From the NCBI GenBank assembly GCA_023433855.1, contig JAEYTV010000618.1, positions 1 through 6,405 of the forward strand: a DNA stretch of 6,405 nt. Direction: 5' to 3'. The DNA comes from Pseudomonadota bacterium. GTDB lineage: Bacteria > Pseudomonadota > Alphaproteobacteria > Rhizobiales > Rhizobiaceae. Below are positions 1 to 6,405 of this stretch, in pieces. Numbering within the stretch: position 1 is the first letter of the stretch; each line of letters starts with the position of its first letter. A program made the translations under genes and the position numbers. A model generated the notes under the pieces. That model ran no database searches. It saw nothing but the letters and a program-made list of their open reading frames with translations, and was not told where the DNA came from.

Positions 1-2
1 AC

Positions 3-89
3 TTGAACGAGCGCGCCTTTGCTCATTTGAACGAACGCGGCTTTGCCCACTTGAACGAGCGCGCCTTTGCTCATTTGAACGAACGCGAA
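3..89 (+). repeat. 24-bp in-frame tandem repeat encoding LNER(A/G)FAH
   Basis: Three full 24-base units (3-26, 27-50, 51-74) and a partial fourth (75-89) encode LNERAFAH, LNERGFAH, LNERAFAH and LNERE. Units 1 and 3 are identical, while unit 2 differs at four positions. The array is therefore an alternating A/B pattern with a 48-base period. The two bases before unit 1 (ac) match the end of a B unit (cac), so the array probably continues upstream of the window. It is in frame with the RTX glycosidase and would form a charged, possibly helical N-terminal stalk or linker. The near-identity of the units suggests recent expansion or slippage. Confidence 0.9.
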
Positions 90-2351
90 ACCCCGACGCC
101 CGAAGGTCCGGCGCCGGCGATCAACCAGGCTCCAACGCTGGCGCTCGGCAGTCTCGCACAGGTCGAGCTTGGCACGCGGGCGGAGACCCAGGCTTCGCTG
201 ACGGCGTTCGAGTCGCTCATGGGAGGTAAGGCCGCGGGCATACTGGGCTTCGCGGACGACGCCACCCCTGAATACAGCCTTGCCCGCGTGCAGGCCGACG
301 CACCCGAATTCGCGGCCATGGAGCGCCCGGTGAATTGGGCGATACCGCTGGCGTGGGAGAATGTCAGCATGGCCGACGTCGCAGCCGGCAAGTACGACGC
401 CACCTTCACCGCCATCGCCGAAACGATCGCGCAGCATCAGACCGCGGACATCAATCCCCTGCTCTATGTGAGGCCAGGCTGGGAAGCGAACAATGACTAC
501 CCCTGGACGATTTCCAGCGGCCCGGACGCTACATTCGACCAGCAACTGGCCAACGACTACGTCGACGCATTCCAGCATGTGGCAACGCTGTTCCGCTCCG
601 TCGATGATCGCTTCCGCATCGAATGGAACCAGAACTATTCGAAGGCGGACGCGAACGGGGTCTTCTACGATCTCAACGAGATCTACCCGGGCGACGAATA
701 TGTCGATGTGGTCGGCGTCGACGCCTACAACGTCGCCCGTTTCAGCGGACAGGACGATCCAGCCACCGCCTGGGACTACAAGACGGATGCGCCTTTCGGC
801 CTGGACTGGTTTTCGGACTTCGCGGCATCCCACGGCAAGCCGCTGGCGATGACCGAGTGGGGCATCGATTCGGACAATTTCGGCTCCTACGTGGACGAGA
901 TCGCGGAATTCATGCGAACCAACAACGTCATCTACACCAACTATTGGAACGCCGACGCGCGGACTAACGGCAACGACACGCTGACCGACGGCTCCAAGCC
1001 GGCAACGGCAGCGGCAATCGCCGACGCCTTTGGACCCGAGCGCAATTCCACGCTCATTCCGGGCGAGCAGAGCGGCTTGATCGTGGAGGCAGGCACCGAC
1101 GCCAACGGCGCGGCTCTCGCCGGCACCCAGTCGGCGCGGATCTGGGCGGTTGCAAGCGACCCCGACGCAGGCGATCGCGTCACCTTCGACACGGCCGGCT
1201 GGAAGGCGATCGACGCCACCCACTTCCAGAAGAACGGGGTGTACGGATCAGCCGTGCTCGATACCGGGACGGGGATAATAAGCTATACGCTCGACAACGC
1301 CCGGGAAGCGACCAACGCTCTCGCCGACGAGGATTCGGTCACCGATGACTTCTCGGTCACCGTCCGCGACGCGGCAGGCGCGACGGCCACTCAAACGGCC
1401 AGCTTCGCCATCCAAGGTGCTAATGATGCCATGTACGCCGGCGGCGCAGGCGATGACGTTTTCCATCTCGACAACGCCAGCGACCGGGTGGTGGAACTTG
1501 CCGGGGAAGGAACCGACACGGTGCGCACCGGCTTCACCCACGTGCTCGACGACAATGTCGAAAGGCTGGAACTCACCCACACAGGGGACGCCTGGGGCAC
1601 CGGCAACGAGCTGGACAACACATTGTTCGGCAACGCCGGCAACAACATTTTGCGGGGAATGGACGGCGACGACATTCTTCACGGCCTGGCCGGGAACGAT
1701 ACGCTGGACGGCGGCGCCGGGGCCGACATCATGTATGGCGGGAAAGGCGACGACGTCTTCCTGTTCGAGGAAGGCGACCAGATCGTCGAACTCGCAGGGG
1801 AAGGCGTGGACACGGTCAAAACCGGCTTCACCCATACGCTGGCGGCAAATGTCGAGAACCTCGAGCTTCTTCACGACGGAGACGCCAGCGGAACAGGCAA
1901 CGGCCTCGACAATGTCATCACCGGCAATGCCGGCAACAATATTCTCGAAGGTCTCGCCGGGAACGACGAACTCAAAGGCGGCGCCGGAGCCGACAGGCTG
2001 AACGGCGGCCTCGGCAACGACGTCCTTTCGGGCGGCGCCGGCGCCGATATCTTTGTCTTCGATGTCGCGGGCGGCCCGGCGAACGTGGATGTAGTTGCCG
2101 ATTTCGATCCGACGCTCGACAGTTTCGAACTCGCCCAGGATATCTTCACGAACAGCCCGGTCGGCGAACTCGCTGCATCGGCGTTCGTAACCGGCGAGAT
2201 CGCGGCCAGCGCGGACGACCGTATCATCTACGACGACATGACCGGCGCGCTCTTCTACGACAGCGACGGGGCCGGCGGAGCGGACCAATTCCAGTTCGCG
2301 AGCCTCTCGTCGCACCTCGCACTCTCCTCGAACGATTTCTTCATCGTCTGA
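3..2351 (+). CDS. Secreted RTX protein with GH26-like glycosidase domain (5' partial)
   Basis: Predicted extracellular glycoside hydrolase exported by a type I system. Numbering residues from the codon at base 3, the order is: octapeptide repeats 2-28; a short Pro/Ala-rich linker; a GH26-like (beta-mannanase clan) domain at about 64-345; a VCBS-type domain at about 358-474; RTX calcium-binding modules 480-685; and a C-terminal cap and secretion signal 686-782. In the catalytic domain, YVRPGWEANNDYPW puts the likely acid/base at E161, and MTEWG puts the likely nucleophile at E285. YPGDEYVDVVGVDAYN (228-243) is also typical of this alphaproteobacterial family. The C-terminus has the DVVADFDPTLDSFEL cap and ends in the hydrophobic DFFIV, as type I substrates do. 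No N-terminal signal peptide is visible. The frame is open to the left edge and the repeat continues there, so the TTG at base 3 is probably not the start. Tandem TGA-TAG stops end the gene. Substrate is unknown; mannan or an exopolysaccharide is inference. Confidence 0.88.
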   Translation: MNERAFAHLNERGFAHLNERAFAHLNERETPTPEGPAPAINQAPTLALGSLAQVELGTRAETQASLTAFESLMGGKAAGILGFADDATPEYSLARVQADAPEFAAMERPVNWAIPLAWENVSMADVAAGKYDATFTAIAETIAQHQTADINPLLYVRPGWEANNDYPWTISSGPDATFDQQLANDYVDAFQHVATLFRSVDDRFRIEWNQNYSKADANGVFYDLNEIYPGDEYVDVVGVDAYNVARFSGQDDPATAWDYKTDAPFGLDWFSDFAASHGKPLAMTEWGIDSDNFGSYVDEIAEFMRTNNVIYTNYWNADARTNGNDTLTDGSKPATAAAIADAFGPERNSTLIPGEQSGLIVEAGTDANGAALAGTQSARIWAVASDPDAGDRVTFDTAGWKAIDATHFQKNGVYGSAVLDTGTGIISYTLDNAREATNALADEDSVTDDFSVTVRDAAGATATQTASFAIQGANDAMYAGGAGDDVFHLDNASDRVVELAGEGTDTVRTGFTHVLDDNVERLELTHTGDAWGTGNELDNTLFGNAGNNILRGMDGDDILHGLAGNDTLDGGAGADIMYGGKGDDVFLFEEGDQIVELAGEGVDTVKTGFTHTLAANVENLELLHDGDASGTGNGLDNVITGNAGNNILEGLAGNDELKGGAGADRLNGGLGNDVLSGGAGADIFVFDVAGGPANVDVVADFDPTLDSFELAQDIFTNSPVGELAASAFVTGEIAASADDRIIYDDMTGALFYDSDGAGGADQFQFASLSSHLALSSNDFFIV
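1440..2006 (+). repeat. Two tandem RTX modules of about 90-99 residues
   Basis: The protein segment from 1440 to 1736 is repeated from 1737 to 2006. Each copy opens with a G-x-GDDVF nonapeptide-like motif, followed by VELAGEG(T/V)DTV(R/K)TGFTH, a NVE(R/N)LEL strand, a GTGN.LDN segment, and then GNAGNNIL with further GG-x-G-(A/N)D nonapeptides. These glycine/aspartate repeats bind calcium and fold into a parallel beta-roll after secretion. Further nonapeptides extend to about 2057. The copies have clearly diverged, so the duplication is older than the octapeptide repeat at the start of the window. Confidence 0.85.
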
Positions 2352-2361
2352 TAGATCCGGG

Positions 2362-2385
2362 AAAAAACGCCAGTCGACGCATGGG
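2362..2385 (-). terminator. Possible weak terminator of the regulator gene
   Basis: On the minus strand, just after the regulator's TAA stop, a short CCA/TGG hairpin with a GTCGAC-containing loop is followed by GCG and then six T residues (2367 down to 2362). The stem is only three base pairs, so this is weak. A second inverted pair, GATCC (2354-2358) and GGATC (2384-2388), flanks the 40-base convergent gap and could add a longer stem in either direction. Either could help stop transcription between the two convergent genes. Confidence 0.25.
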
Positions 2386-2391
2386 ATCAAG

Positions 2392-4383
2392 TTAAGCGCT
2401 CGGAAGGCCGGCTCTCGACAGCATTTCGAGGAACCGCGCTTGATCGCCGTCCCTAAGGTAGCGCGGCACGAAACCGGGGGAGACATTGCCCAGATTGAGG
2501 TGCGGAAGCTGCGACAGGCAATGATGGATCGCCCGGGACGCTTCCTCCCTGTCTCCCGTGGCGGCAGCGGCGGCGGCCCAATAAAGGGCGCCGCGAACGA
2601 AGCCCGGCTTCGTCCTGACCACTTTGCGCGCCACTTCGAGGGCTCGCCGATCGTCGCCGCCGGCGAACAGCCCAACCACCATGCTGTTGTGCCGCCAGAA
2701 ATCGATGACGTCATGGGCTCCAAGCCGGATCGCTTCGTTGGCCTCGTGCAGCGCTTCGTTGACGCGCCCGCTGAGGGCATAGAGTTCCGCAAGGTCCCCG
2801 CGGGCGCTGGGATAGCTCGGGTTCAGACCGATGGCATGGCGGCACTCGTTGATTGCCTCTGGAATGCGGCCGGCGGCCAGAAGGGCGAACGACAGGATGA
2901 CACGCGCAACCTCATCGTCAGGCACGGCCCGCACCGCGTCTTCGGCAAGTTGCAGCGCGTGGTCGATATGTTCCTGGTTGCCAGGAAACGCGCCGAAAGC
3001 CCGGCCCACGGTGATTGCGACCGAGAGCGTCCGCTTTGCGCGGGCATTGTCGGGCTCGATTGCAAGTGCCTGTTCGCAGAGTGTTTTCGCGATCGGGAGC
3101 GAGTCCCGGGTCATCTCGAAATATTTCATGAGAGCGGCGTTCACCAGCCTGCGCACTTCGGGTCCACCCGGCGGGCTCTTGTCGCGAACCTTCCAGTTCG
3201 ACAATTGAAGCTCGAGGGTCACGGCCAGCACGACCGCCTGTGCGATCCGGTCCTGGAATTCGAGCAGGTTCCCGAAGCGGCCGTCGAATTTCTGCGCCCA
3301 GACGTTGTGGCCGTCGGCAGCATCGGCGAGTTGGATGTTTACCCTCAGTTCGTCCTGTGATCGCTGGACGCTGCCGCTCAGCACATAACGCGCGCGCGAT
3401 CCGCCCGGGATTCCCGGCTCGTTGCCGCCTTCGTTCGTCTGCACGGCCGAGAGGCCGGAGAGCACGACATAGTCGCTCACCTCGGAAAGCGCCGTGGTGA
3501 TATCCTGGACGAGTCCCCGGGCAAAATAGTCGTCGCCTCGCTCTCCTGTGAGGTTTACGAAGCCCGCCACGCTGATGGATGGGCGCTTGAGGTGTTGTCC
3601 CCCCGGGACAACGTTTGCGACTTGGCGATTGTGGGAAATCGACGCCGTCGTGTCGGATGAGGTGATGGATTGCCATAGCGCTTGGGTCTCCGGACTGACC
3701 CCGATGCCGAACTCCTTCTTCAGCATGCCCTTGCACGCCTCGAACGTACGCATCGCCCGGTCGCGCTGGCCGCACGCCGCGAGCAATTCGATCTTCAGCC
3801 GATAGGATGCCTCCCGCGTCGGCTCCATCGCGAGCAGCCGGTCGGCAAGGGCGAGCCCTGCCTCCGCGTCGACAAGACGGGCGAGCTTTTCGAAGGATTG
3901 AAGCGCGCGGTTCAGCAGCCTGTCGCGCTCGGAGGCGACCCAGTCGTCGAACGGATTGCAGCCGACATAAAAACCCTCAAGGAACGGTCCGCTGTAACCC
4001 GCCAGGGCAATTTCCAGTTCCTGCGGCGAGCGGGCGGCCAGCCCGGCCTCAAAAGCGTCGACGTCGACGCCAACGGCATCCGCATTCAGGCCAATCATAT
4101 CCTTTCGGGATTGGATGATATCCACGCCTGCCCGCGCGAGATCCCGGCGCAGAAGGCTTAGGGATTGCCTGAGACTGTTGCGCGAGTGGTCGCTGTCGCT
4201 GTCGCTCCAGAACAGATCGGCCAGCTTTTCCCTTGGCGCCGCCATCCCCTGGCATCGGGCGAGGTAGGCGATGATGGCCGGACCCCTCTTGCCGGCCAGC
4301 CCTACCCGACCCCGTTCGCCTTCGATCCGGAAACCGCCGAACAAACAGATTCTGACTCTGGCGATGCTGTCATCGATCGTCAT
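2392..4383 (-). CDS. BTAD / TolB-like / TPR transcriptional regulator
   Basis: Predicted cytoplasmic transcription factor of 663 residues. Residues about 10-100 resemble the winged-helix DNA-binding region of SARP/BTAD proteins (RICLFGGFRI, LADLFWSDSDSDHSRNSLRQ). About 105-245 form the bacterial transcriptional activation domain, ending in EFGIGVSPETQALW. About 268-392 match the TolB-like N-terminal domain found in many rhizobial regulators and class III cyclases: NLTGERGDDYFARGLVQDI, YVLSGSVQRSQDELRVNIQL, VWAQKFDGRF and LEFQDRIAQAVV. Residues about 412-620 are TPR-like helices (EQALAIEPDNARAKRTL, ECRHAIGLNPSYPSARGDLAELYALSGR). There is no cyclase, ATPase or membrane segment. The ATG at 4383 fits the domain start, but no strong Shine-Dalgarno is visible before it. 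The gene converges on the RTX glycosidase gene and diverges from the DUF1194 gene. Its targets and inducing signal cannot be read from the sequence. Confidence 0.88.
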   Translation of the reverse strand: MTIDDSIARVRICLFGGFRIEGERGRVGLAGKRGPAIIAYLARCQGMAAPREKLADLFWSDSDSDHSRNSLRQSLSLLRRDLARAGVDIIQSRKDMIGLNADAVGVDVDAFEAGLAARSPQELEIALAGYSGPFLEGFYVGCNPFDDWVASERDRLLNRALQSFEKLARLVDAEAGLALADRLLAMEPTREASYRLKIELLAACGQRDRAMRTFEACKGMLKKEFGIGVSPETQALWQSITSSDTTASISHNRQVANVVPGGQHLKRPSISVAGFVNLTGERGDDYFARGLVQDITTALSEVSDYVVLSGLSAVQTNEGGNEPGIPGGSRARYVLSGSVQRSQDELRVNIQLADAADGHNVWAQKFDGRFGNLLEFQDRIAQAVVLAVTLELQLSNWKVRDKSPPGGPEVRRLVNAALMKYFEMTRDSLPIAKTLCEQALAIEPDNARAKRTLSVAITVGRAFGAFPGNQEHIDHALQLAEDAVRAVPDDEVARVILSFALLAAGRIPEAINECRHAIGLNPSYPSARGDLAELYALSGRVNEALHEANEAIRLGAHDVIDFWRHNSMVVGLFAGGDDRRALEVARKVVRTKPGFVRGALYWAAAAAATGDREEASRAIHHCLSQLPHLNLGNVSPGFVPRYLRDGDQARFLEMLSRAGLPSA

Positions 4384-4401
4384 TTGCCGGGTTTCGGAGC
4401 G

Positions 4402-4432
4402 GTAATATGACGAAATACTAATACAAAAATAA
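4402..4432 (-). promoter_or_regulatory. AT-rich island, candidate promoter of the regulator gene
   Basis: This stretch is strongly AT-rich in an otherwise GC-rich window and lies about 20-50 bases upstream of the regulator's ATG. On the minus strand, TTGCAC (4442-4437) is followed after 17 bases by AGTATT, a poor -10 match, and other TATT-like hexamers overlap it. AATAC occurs twice, six bases apart (4414-4418 and 4420-4424). A promoter here is plausible from composition and position, but the exact boxes are uncertain. Confidence 0.35.
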
Positions 4433-4472
4433 CGCGGTGCAAGCCGGACCCCTCCCCCTTCAAGCGCTGTCG

Positions 4473-4485
4473 TGACGTTAGGTCA
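4473..4485. promoter_or_regulatory. Small inverted repeat TGAC-N5-GTCA, candidate operator
   Basis: TGAC (4473-4476) and GTCA (4482-4485) form a perfect inverted repeat around the five-base spacer GTTAG, in the divergent intergenic region about 48 bases before the DUF1194 gene. A second four-base pair, AGCG-CAGAA-CGCT, lies at 4505-4517. Four-base arms with five-base spacing can be dimeric regulator sites, but arms this short also arise by chance. Which protein would bind is unknown. Confidence 0.25.
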
Positions 4486-4532
4486 ATTAAGCTTCCAGAA
4501 GAAGAGCGCAGAACGCTGGCGACATAAACAAA

Positions 4533-5276
4533 ATGGGGAAAGCAATGGCGGTCAACGCATATCTGGGATTGGCTGCGGCACTGGCGGCTTCGCTTTTCGG
4601 GGGGCCGCAGGCGCTGGCTGCCGACGTCGATGTCGCCATAGTGTTTGCAGTCGACTTCTCGTCTTCTATCGATCCGCACACAGCGGACCTGCAGCGCAAT
4701 GGACACGCCGCGGCACTCGTCTCGCCACAGGTCACGGCGGCTATAACCAACAACTACCTCGGTTGCATCGCGGTGACCTATTTCGAGTGGTCGAGCCCCG
4801 GCCGCAGCCGGATCGTGTTGCCCTGGACGACGATCTGCAAGCTCGAGGATGCCCAAGCGGCCGCTCGGACTATCAGCGAGAAGGGCTTTTCCGGTTTCAC
4901 CCGCAGGGCGCGGGCCGGCACATCCGTCTCCTCGGCCATCGACCTGGGAGCCTATCTCCTCGATCATTTTCCAGGAAAGGCCGCGAGGAACGTAATCGAC
5001 ATCTCCGGCAACGGCTCGAACAATGACGGCCTTCCTGTTCAGCCAAGCAGGCTGAACGCAGTGGCCAAGGGATACACGATCAACGCGATCGCCATTCCGG
5101 CCGAGGAAGAGCGGCAACTGGCATCTTATTTTGCCGACAACATCATTGGCGGCCCGCGGGCATTCGTGATCAGCCCTACCGGCCCCGACGACTACGCCAT
5201 CGCACTTCGCCGGAAACTGGTCACCGAGATCAGCATGAACGTCGACCCCGGCGGTAGTGACGTGGCGCCCCAATGA
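4533..5276 (+). CDS. DUF1194 (von Willebrand A-like) secreted protein
   Basis: Predicted exported protein of 247 residues from the first ATG. A hydrophobic signal sequence (LGLAAALAASLFGG) ends in a likely ALA-AD cleavage site near residue 29/30, so the mature protein is periplasmic or extracellular. The mature part matches DUF1194 throughout: DVDVAIVFAVDFSSSID with the DxSxS metal-site motif at 41-45, IAVTYFEWSS, GTSVSSAIDL with the likely metal-site Thr at 130, NVIDISGNGSNNDG, YTINAIAIP, IIGGPRAFVI and a C-terminal RRKLVTEI helix. Family members usually show SGDGPNN where this has SGNGSNN. Two cysteines (78 and 102) could form a disulfide. An alternative ATG at 4545 has a GGGGA ribosome site before it; the 4533 start has none but gives the signal peptide its only basic residue. 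The family has no firmly established function. The gene is transcribed away from the BTAD regulator. Confidence 0.87.
   Translation: MGKAMAVNAYLGLAAALAASLFGGPQALAADVDVAIVFAVDFSSSIDPHTADLQRNGHAAALVSPQVTAAITNNYLGCIAVTYFEWSSPGRSRIVLPWTTICKLEDAQAAARTISEKGFSGFTRRARAGTSVSSAIDLGAYLLDHFPGKAARNVIDISGNGSNNDGLPVQPSRLNAVAKGYTINAIAIPAEEERQLASYFADNIIGGPRAFVISPTGPDDYAIALRRKLVTEISMNVDPGGSDVAPQ
4535..4539 (+). promoter_or_regulatory. Candidate ribosome binding site favouring the ATG at 4545
   Basis: GGGGA ends five bases before the ATG at 4545 and overlaps the upstream ATG at 4533. No comparable purine-rich site precedes 4533. This favours initiation at 4545, giving 243 residues, but the shorter form loses the lysine that would normally sit in the signal peptide's n-region. 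The choice therefore stays open. Confidence 0.4.
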
Positions 5277-5425
5277 CCGATAGCGGATCGACCGGTACGC
5301 TTGCATCGCGAAGCATGGCTTTCTGCAGAAGGGGCAGGATTTAGCATGTTCCTCCTTGCCGCATTTCAGCAACTCCGGCATCAGGCGGCGTCTCTCGTGC
5401 CGCAGTCCGTTGAAGTTGCAGGTTC
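5277..5425. other. Intergenic region between the DUF1194 and HPP genes
   Basis: These 149 bases hold no recognisable gene. Short self-complementary pieces occur, such as GCTT/AAGC around 5300-5316, but none is followed by a T run, so I do not call a terminator. No clear promoter boxes for the HPP gene were identified. Read-through from the DUF1194 gene is possible. Confidence 0.5.
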
Positions 5426-6405
5426 ATGGCGTTTCGACTTTTCGTACCGATCCTCGCGGGCGCCACGTTGCGCGACCGCCTCATTGCCTGCCTCGGAGCG
5501 TTGGTGGGGATTGCTATCACCGGAGCCGTTTGCGGCTTTGCGCTCGGCGACGGATACGACGTCCCGTTGATCGTCGCTCCAATGGGTGCATCGGCAGTGC
5601 TTCTTTTCGCCGTGCCGGCGAGCCCGCTCGCCCAGCCCTGGTCGATCATCGGTGGCAACACGATTTCGGCCGGGGTCGGCCTGGTGCTTGCCTACCTGGT
5701 GGATGACCCGGTCCTTGCATCCGGACTGGCGGTGGCATGCGCCATAGCCGCGATGTCGCTCACCCGCTCCCTGCACCCGCCAGGAGGAGCGGCCGCATTG
5801 ACCGCAGCTTTGGGTGGTCCGGCTGTCATCAGCGCCGGGTGGCTTTTCCCGTTCGTTCCCGTCGCGATCAATTCGATCCTGATGGTCGCGCTAGGCCTCT
5901 GCTTCCACAAGCTCGCCGGCCGCAGCTATCCTCACAAGACCGCCCCTCCCGTCAACACGCACGGCACGAGCGATCCTCCGCCGCAGGCGCGTGTCGGCTT
6001 TCAGTCGGGAGATGTGGACGCGGCCCTCACCGCGCTCGACGAGACGTTCGACATCGACCGCGGGGACCTGGAGCGCCTCCTGCGCCAGGTGGAATTCCAG
6101 GCGCTCCTGCGCTCAAACCGATCCCTGCTCTGCGAAGACATCATGTCGCGCGACATCGTCATGATCGGTCCCGACACAAAGACCGGCGAGGCCCGGAAGC
6201 TGCTGCTCGACCACAATCTTCGCACACTGCCCATAGTGGACGATGCCAGGAGATTGCTCGGGACCATCGGCCTGCGCGAACTCTCCGGATCCGAAGGGAG
6301 CGTGGGTTCGTTCCTCTCCACCGCCGCGACGGCGCACCCGCAATCGCAGGCGATGGCCTTGCTGCCGATACTGGCGGACGGACGAACCCATGCCGTCCTC
6401 AGCGG
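5426..6405 (+). CDS. HPP-family membrane protein with CBS domains (3' partial)
   Basis: Integral inner-membrane protein, 326 codons visible, with the frame open to the right edge. It begins MAFRLFVPILAGATLRDRL and has about five hydrophobic segments, near residues 18-40, 46-63, 76-93, 97-114 and 134-160. The family's naming motif is present as SLHPPGGAAAL (H117, P118, P119), as are the conserved PMGASAVLLFAVP and QPWSIIGGNTISA segments. After a proline-rich linker (about 168-188) comes a soluble region with one CBS domain at about 238-286 (EDIMSRDIVMIGPDTKTGEA, LRTLPIVDD, LLGTIGLREL) and the start of a second from about 295. CBS pairs usually sense adenine nucleotides. Some HPP proteins of cyanobacteria and plastids have been linked to nitrite transport; the substrate here is unknown. 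An in-frame TGA at 5411 leaves the ATG at 5426 as the only sensible start, although its ribosome site is weak. It is probably transcribed separately from the DUF1194 gene 149 bases upstream. Confidence 0.88.
   Translation, partial: MAFRLFVPILAGATLRDRLIACLGALVGIAITGAVCGFALGDGYDVPLIVAPMGASAVLLFAVPASPLAQPWSIIGGNTISAGVGLVLAYLVDDPVLASGLAVACAIAAMSLTRSLHPPGGAAALTAALGGPAVISAGWLFPFVPVAINSILMVALGLCFHKLAGRSYPHKTAPPVNTHGTSDPPPQARVGFQSGDVDAALTALDETFDIDRGDLERLLRQVEFQALLRSNRSLLCEDIMSRDIVMIGPDTKTGEARKLLLDHNLRTLPIVDDARRLLGTIGLRELSGSEGSVGSFLSTAATAHPQSQAMALLPILADGRTHAVLS

Noticed and set aside
2354..2388. GATCC/GGATC inverted pair as a strong bidirectional terminator
   Set aside because: The stem is five base pairs with a loop of about 25 bases and no T run directly after it, so it is kept only as supporting detail for a weak terminator.
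1248..2792. Long minus-strand open frame of 514 codons opposite the RTX modules
   Set aside because: Its repetitive Val/Ala-rich translation mirrors the glycine/aspartate repeats on the other strand. It overlaps two well-supported genes, has no recognisable domain, and is explained by high-GC codon use.
2440..3360. Plus-strand open frame of 306 codons opposite the regulator
   Set aside because: It lies within the TolB-like/TPR coding part of the regulator, which shows clear domain matches on the minus strand; the plus-strand product resembles nothing known.
5300..5340. Hairpin after the DUF1194 gene as an intrinsic terminator
   Set aside because: The stem is four base pairs at most and no run of T follows.
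4380..5381. Minus-strand open frame of 333 codons opposite the DUF1194 gene
   Set aside because: The plus strand encodes a full DUF1194 match with a signal peptide, while the minus-strand translation has no family features and would overlap the regulator's start region.
5356..5706. Plus-strand open frame of 116 codons overlapping the HPP gene start
   Set aside because: The frame beginning at 5426 carries the HPP motif, the membrane segments and the CBS domain; this one is Arg/Pro-rich in another frame and has no features.

Overview
The window looks like chromosome from a GC-rich alphaproteobacterium, most likely of the rhizobial order (Hyphomicrobiales). This is an inference from the base composition and from three family types common there: an RTX protein with a GH26-like glycosidase domain, a BTAD/TolB-like/TPR regulator without an enzymatic domain, and a DUF1194 protein. 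No RNA gene, insertion sequence, CRISPR array or phage gene was seen.

Layout: (1) Positions 1-2351, plus strand, hold the 3' part of a large secreted RTX protein. It runs from an octapeptide tandem repeat through a GH26-like catalytic domain, a VCBS-type domain and two RTX modules to a C-terminal type I secretion signal. Its 5' end lies outside the window. (2) Only 40 bases separate it from the convergent minus-strand gene at 2392-4383, a 663-residue regulator with an N-terminal winged-helix/BTAD region, a TolB-like domain and C-terminal TPR-like helices. (3) A divergent intergenic region of about 150 bases (4384-4532) carries an AT-rich island and a small inverted repeat. (4) At 4533-5276, plus strand, is a signal-peptide-bearing DUF1194 (von Willebrand A-like) protein. 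(5) After a gap of 149 bases, an HPP-family membrane protein with C-terminal CBS domains starts at 5426 and runs off the right edge.

How they may work together is inference. The RTX protein is probably exported by a type I system encoded elsewhere and may act on a beta-mannan-like or other surface polysaccharide. The regulator is placed so that it could control itself and the divergent DUF1194 gene. A link to the convergent RTX gene rests on proximity only. The HPP-CBS gene looks like an independent transport-related gene. I see no strong evidence for an entirely new multi-gene system. The most unusual items are the octapeptide repeat that runs off the left edge, the altered catalytic loop of the GH26-like domain, and the changed metal-site loop of the DUF1194 protein.
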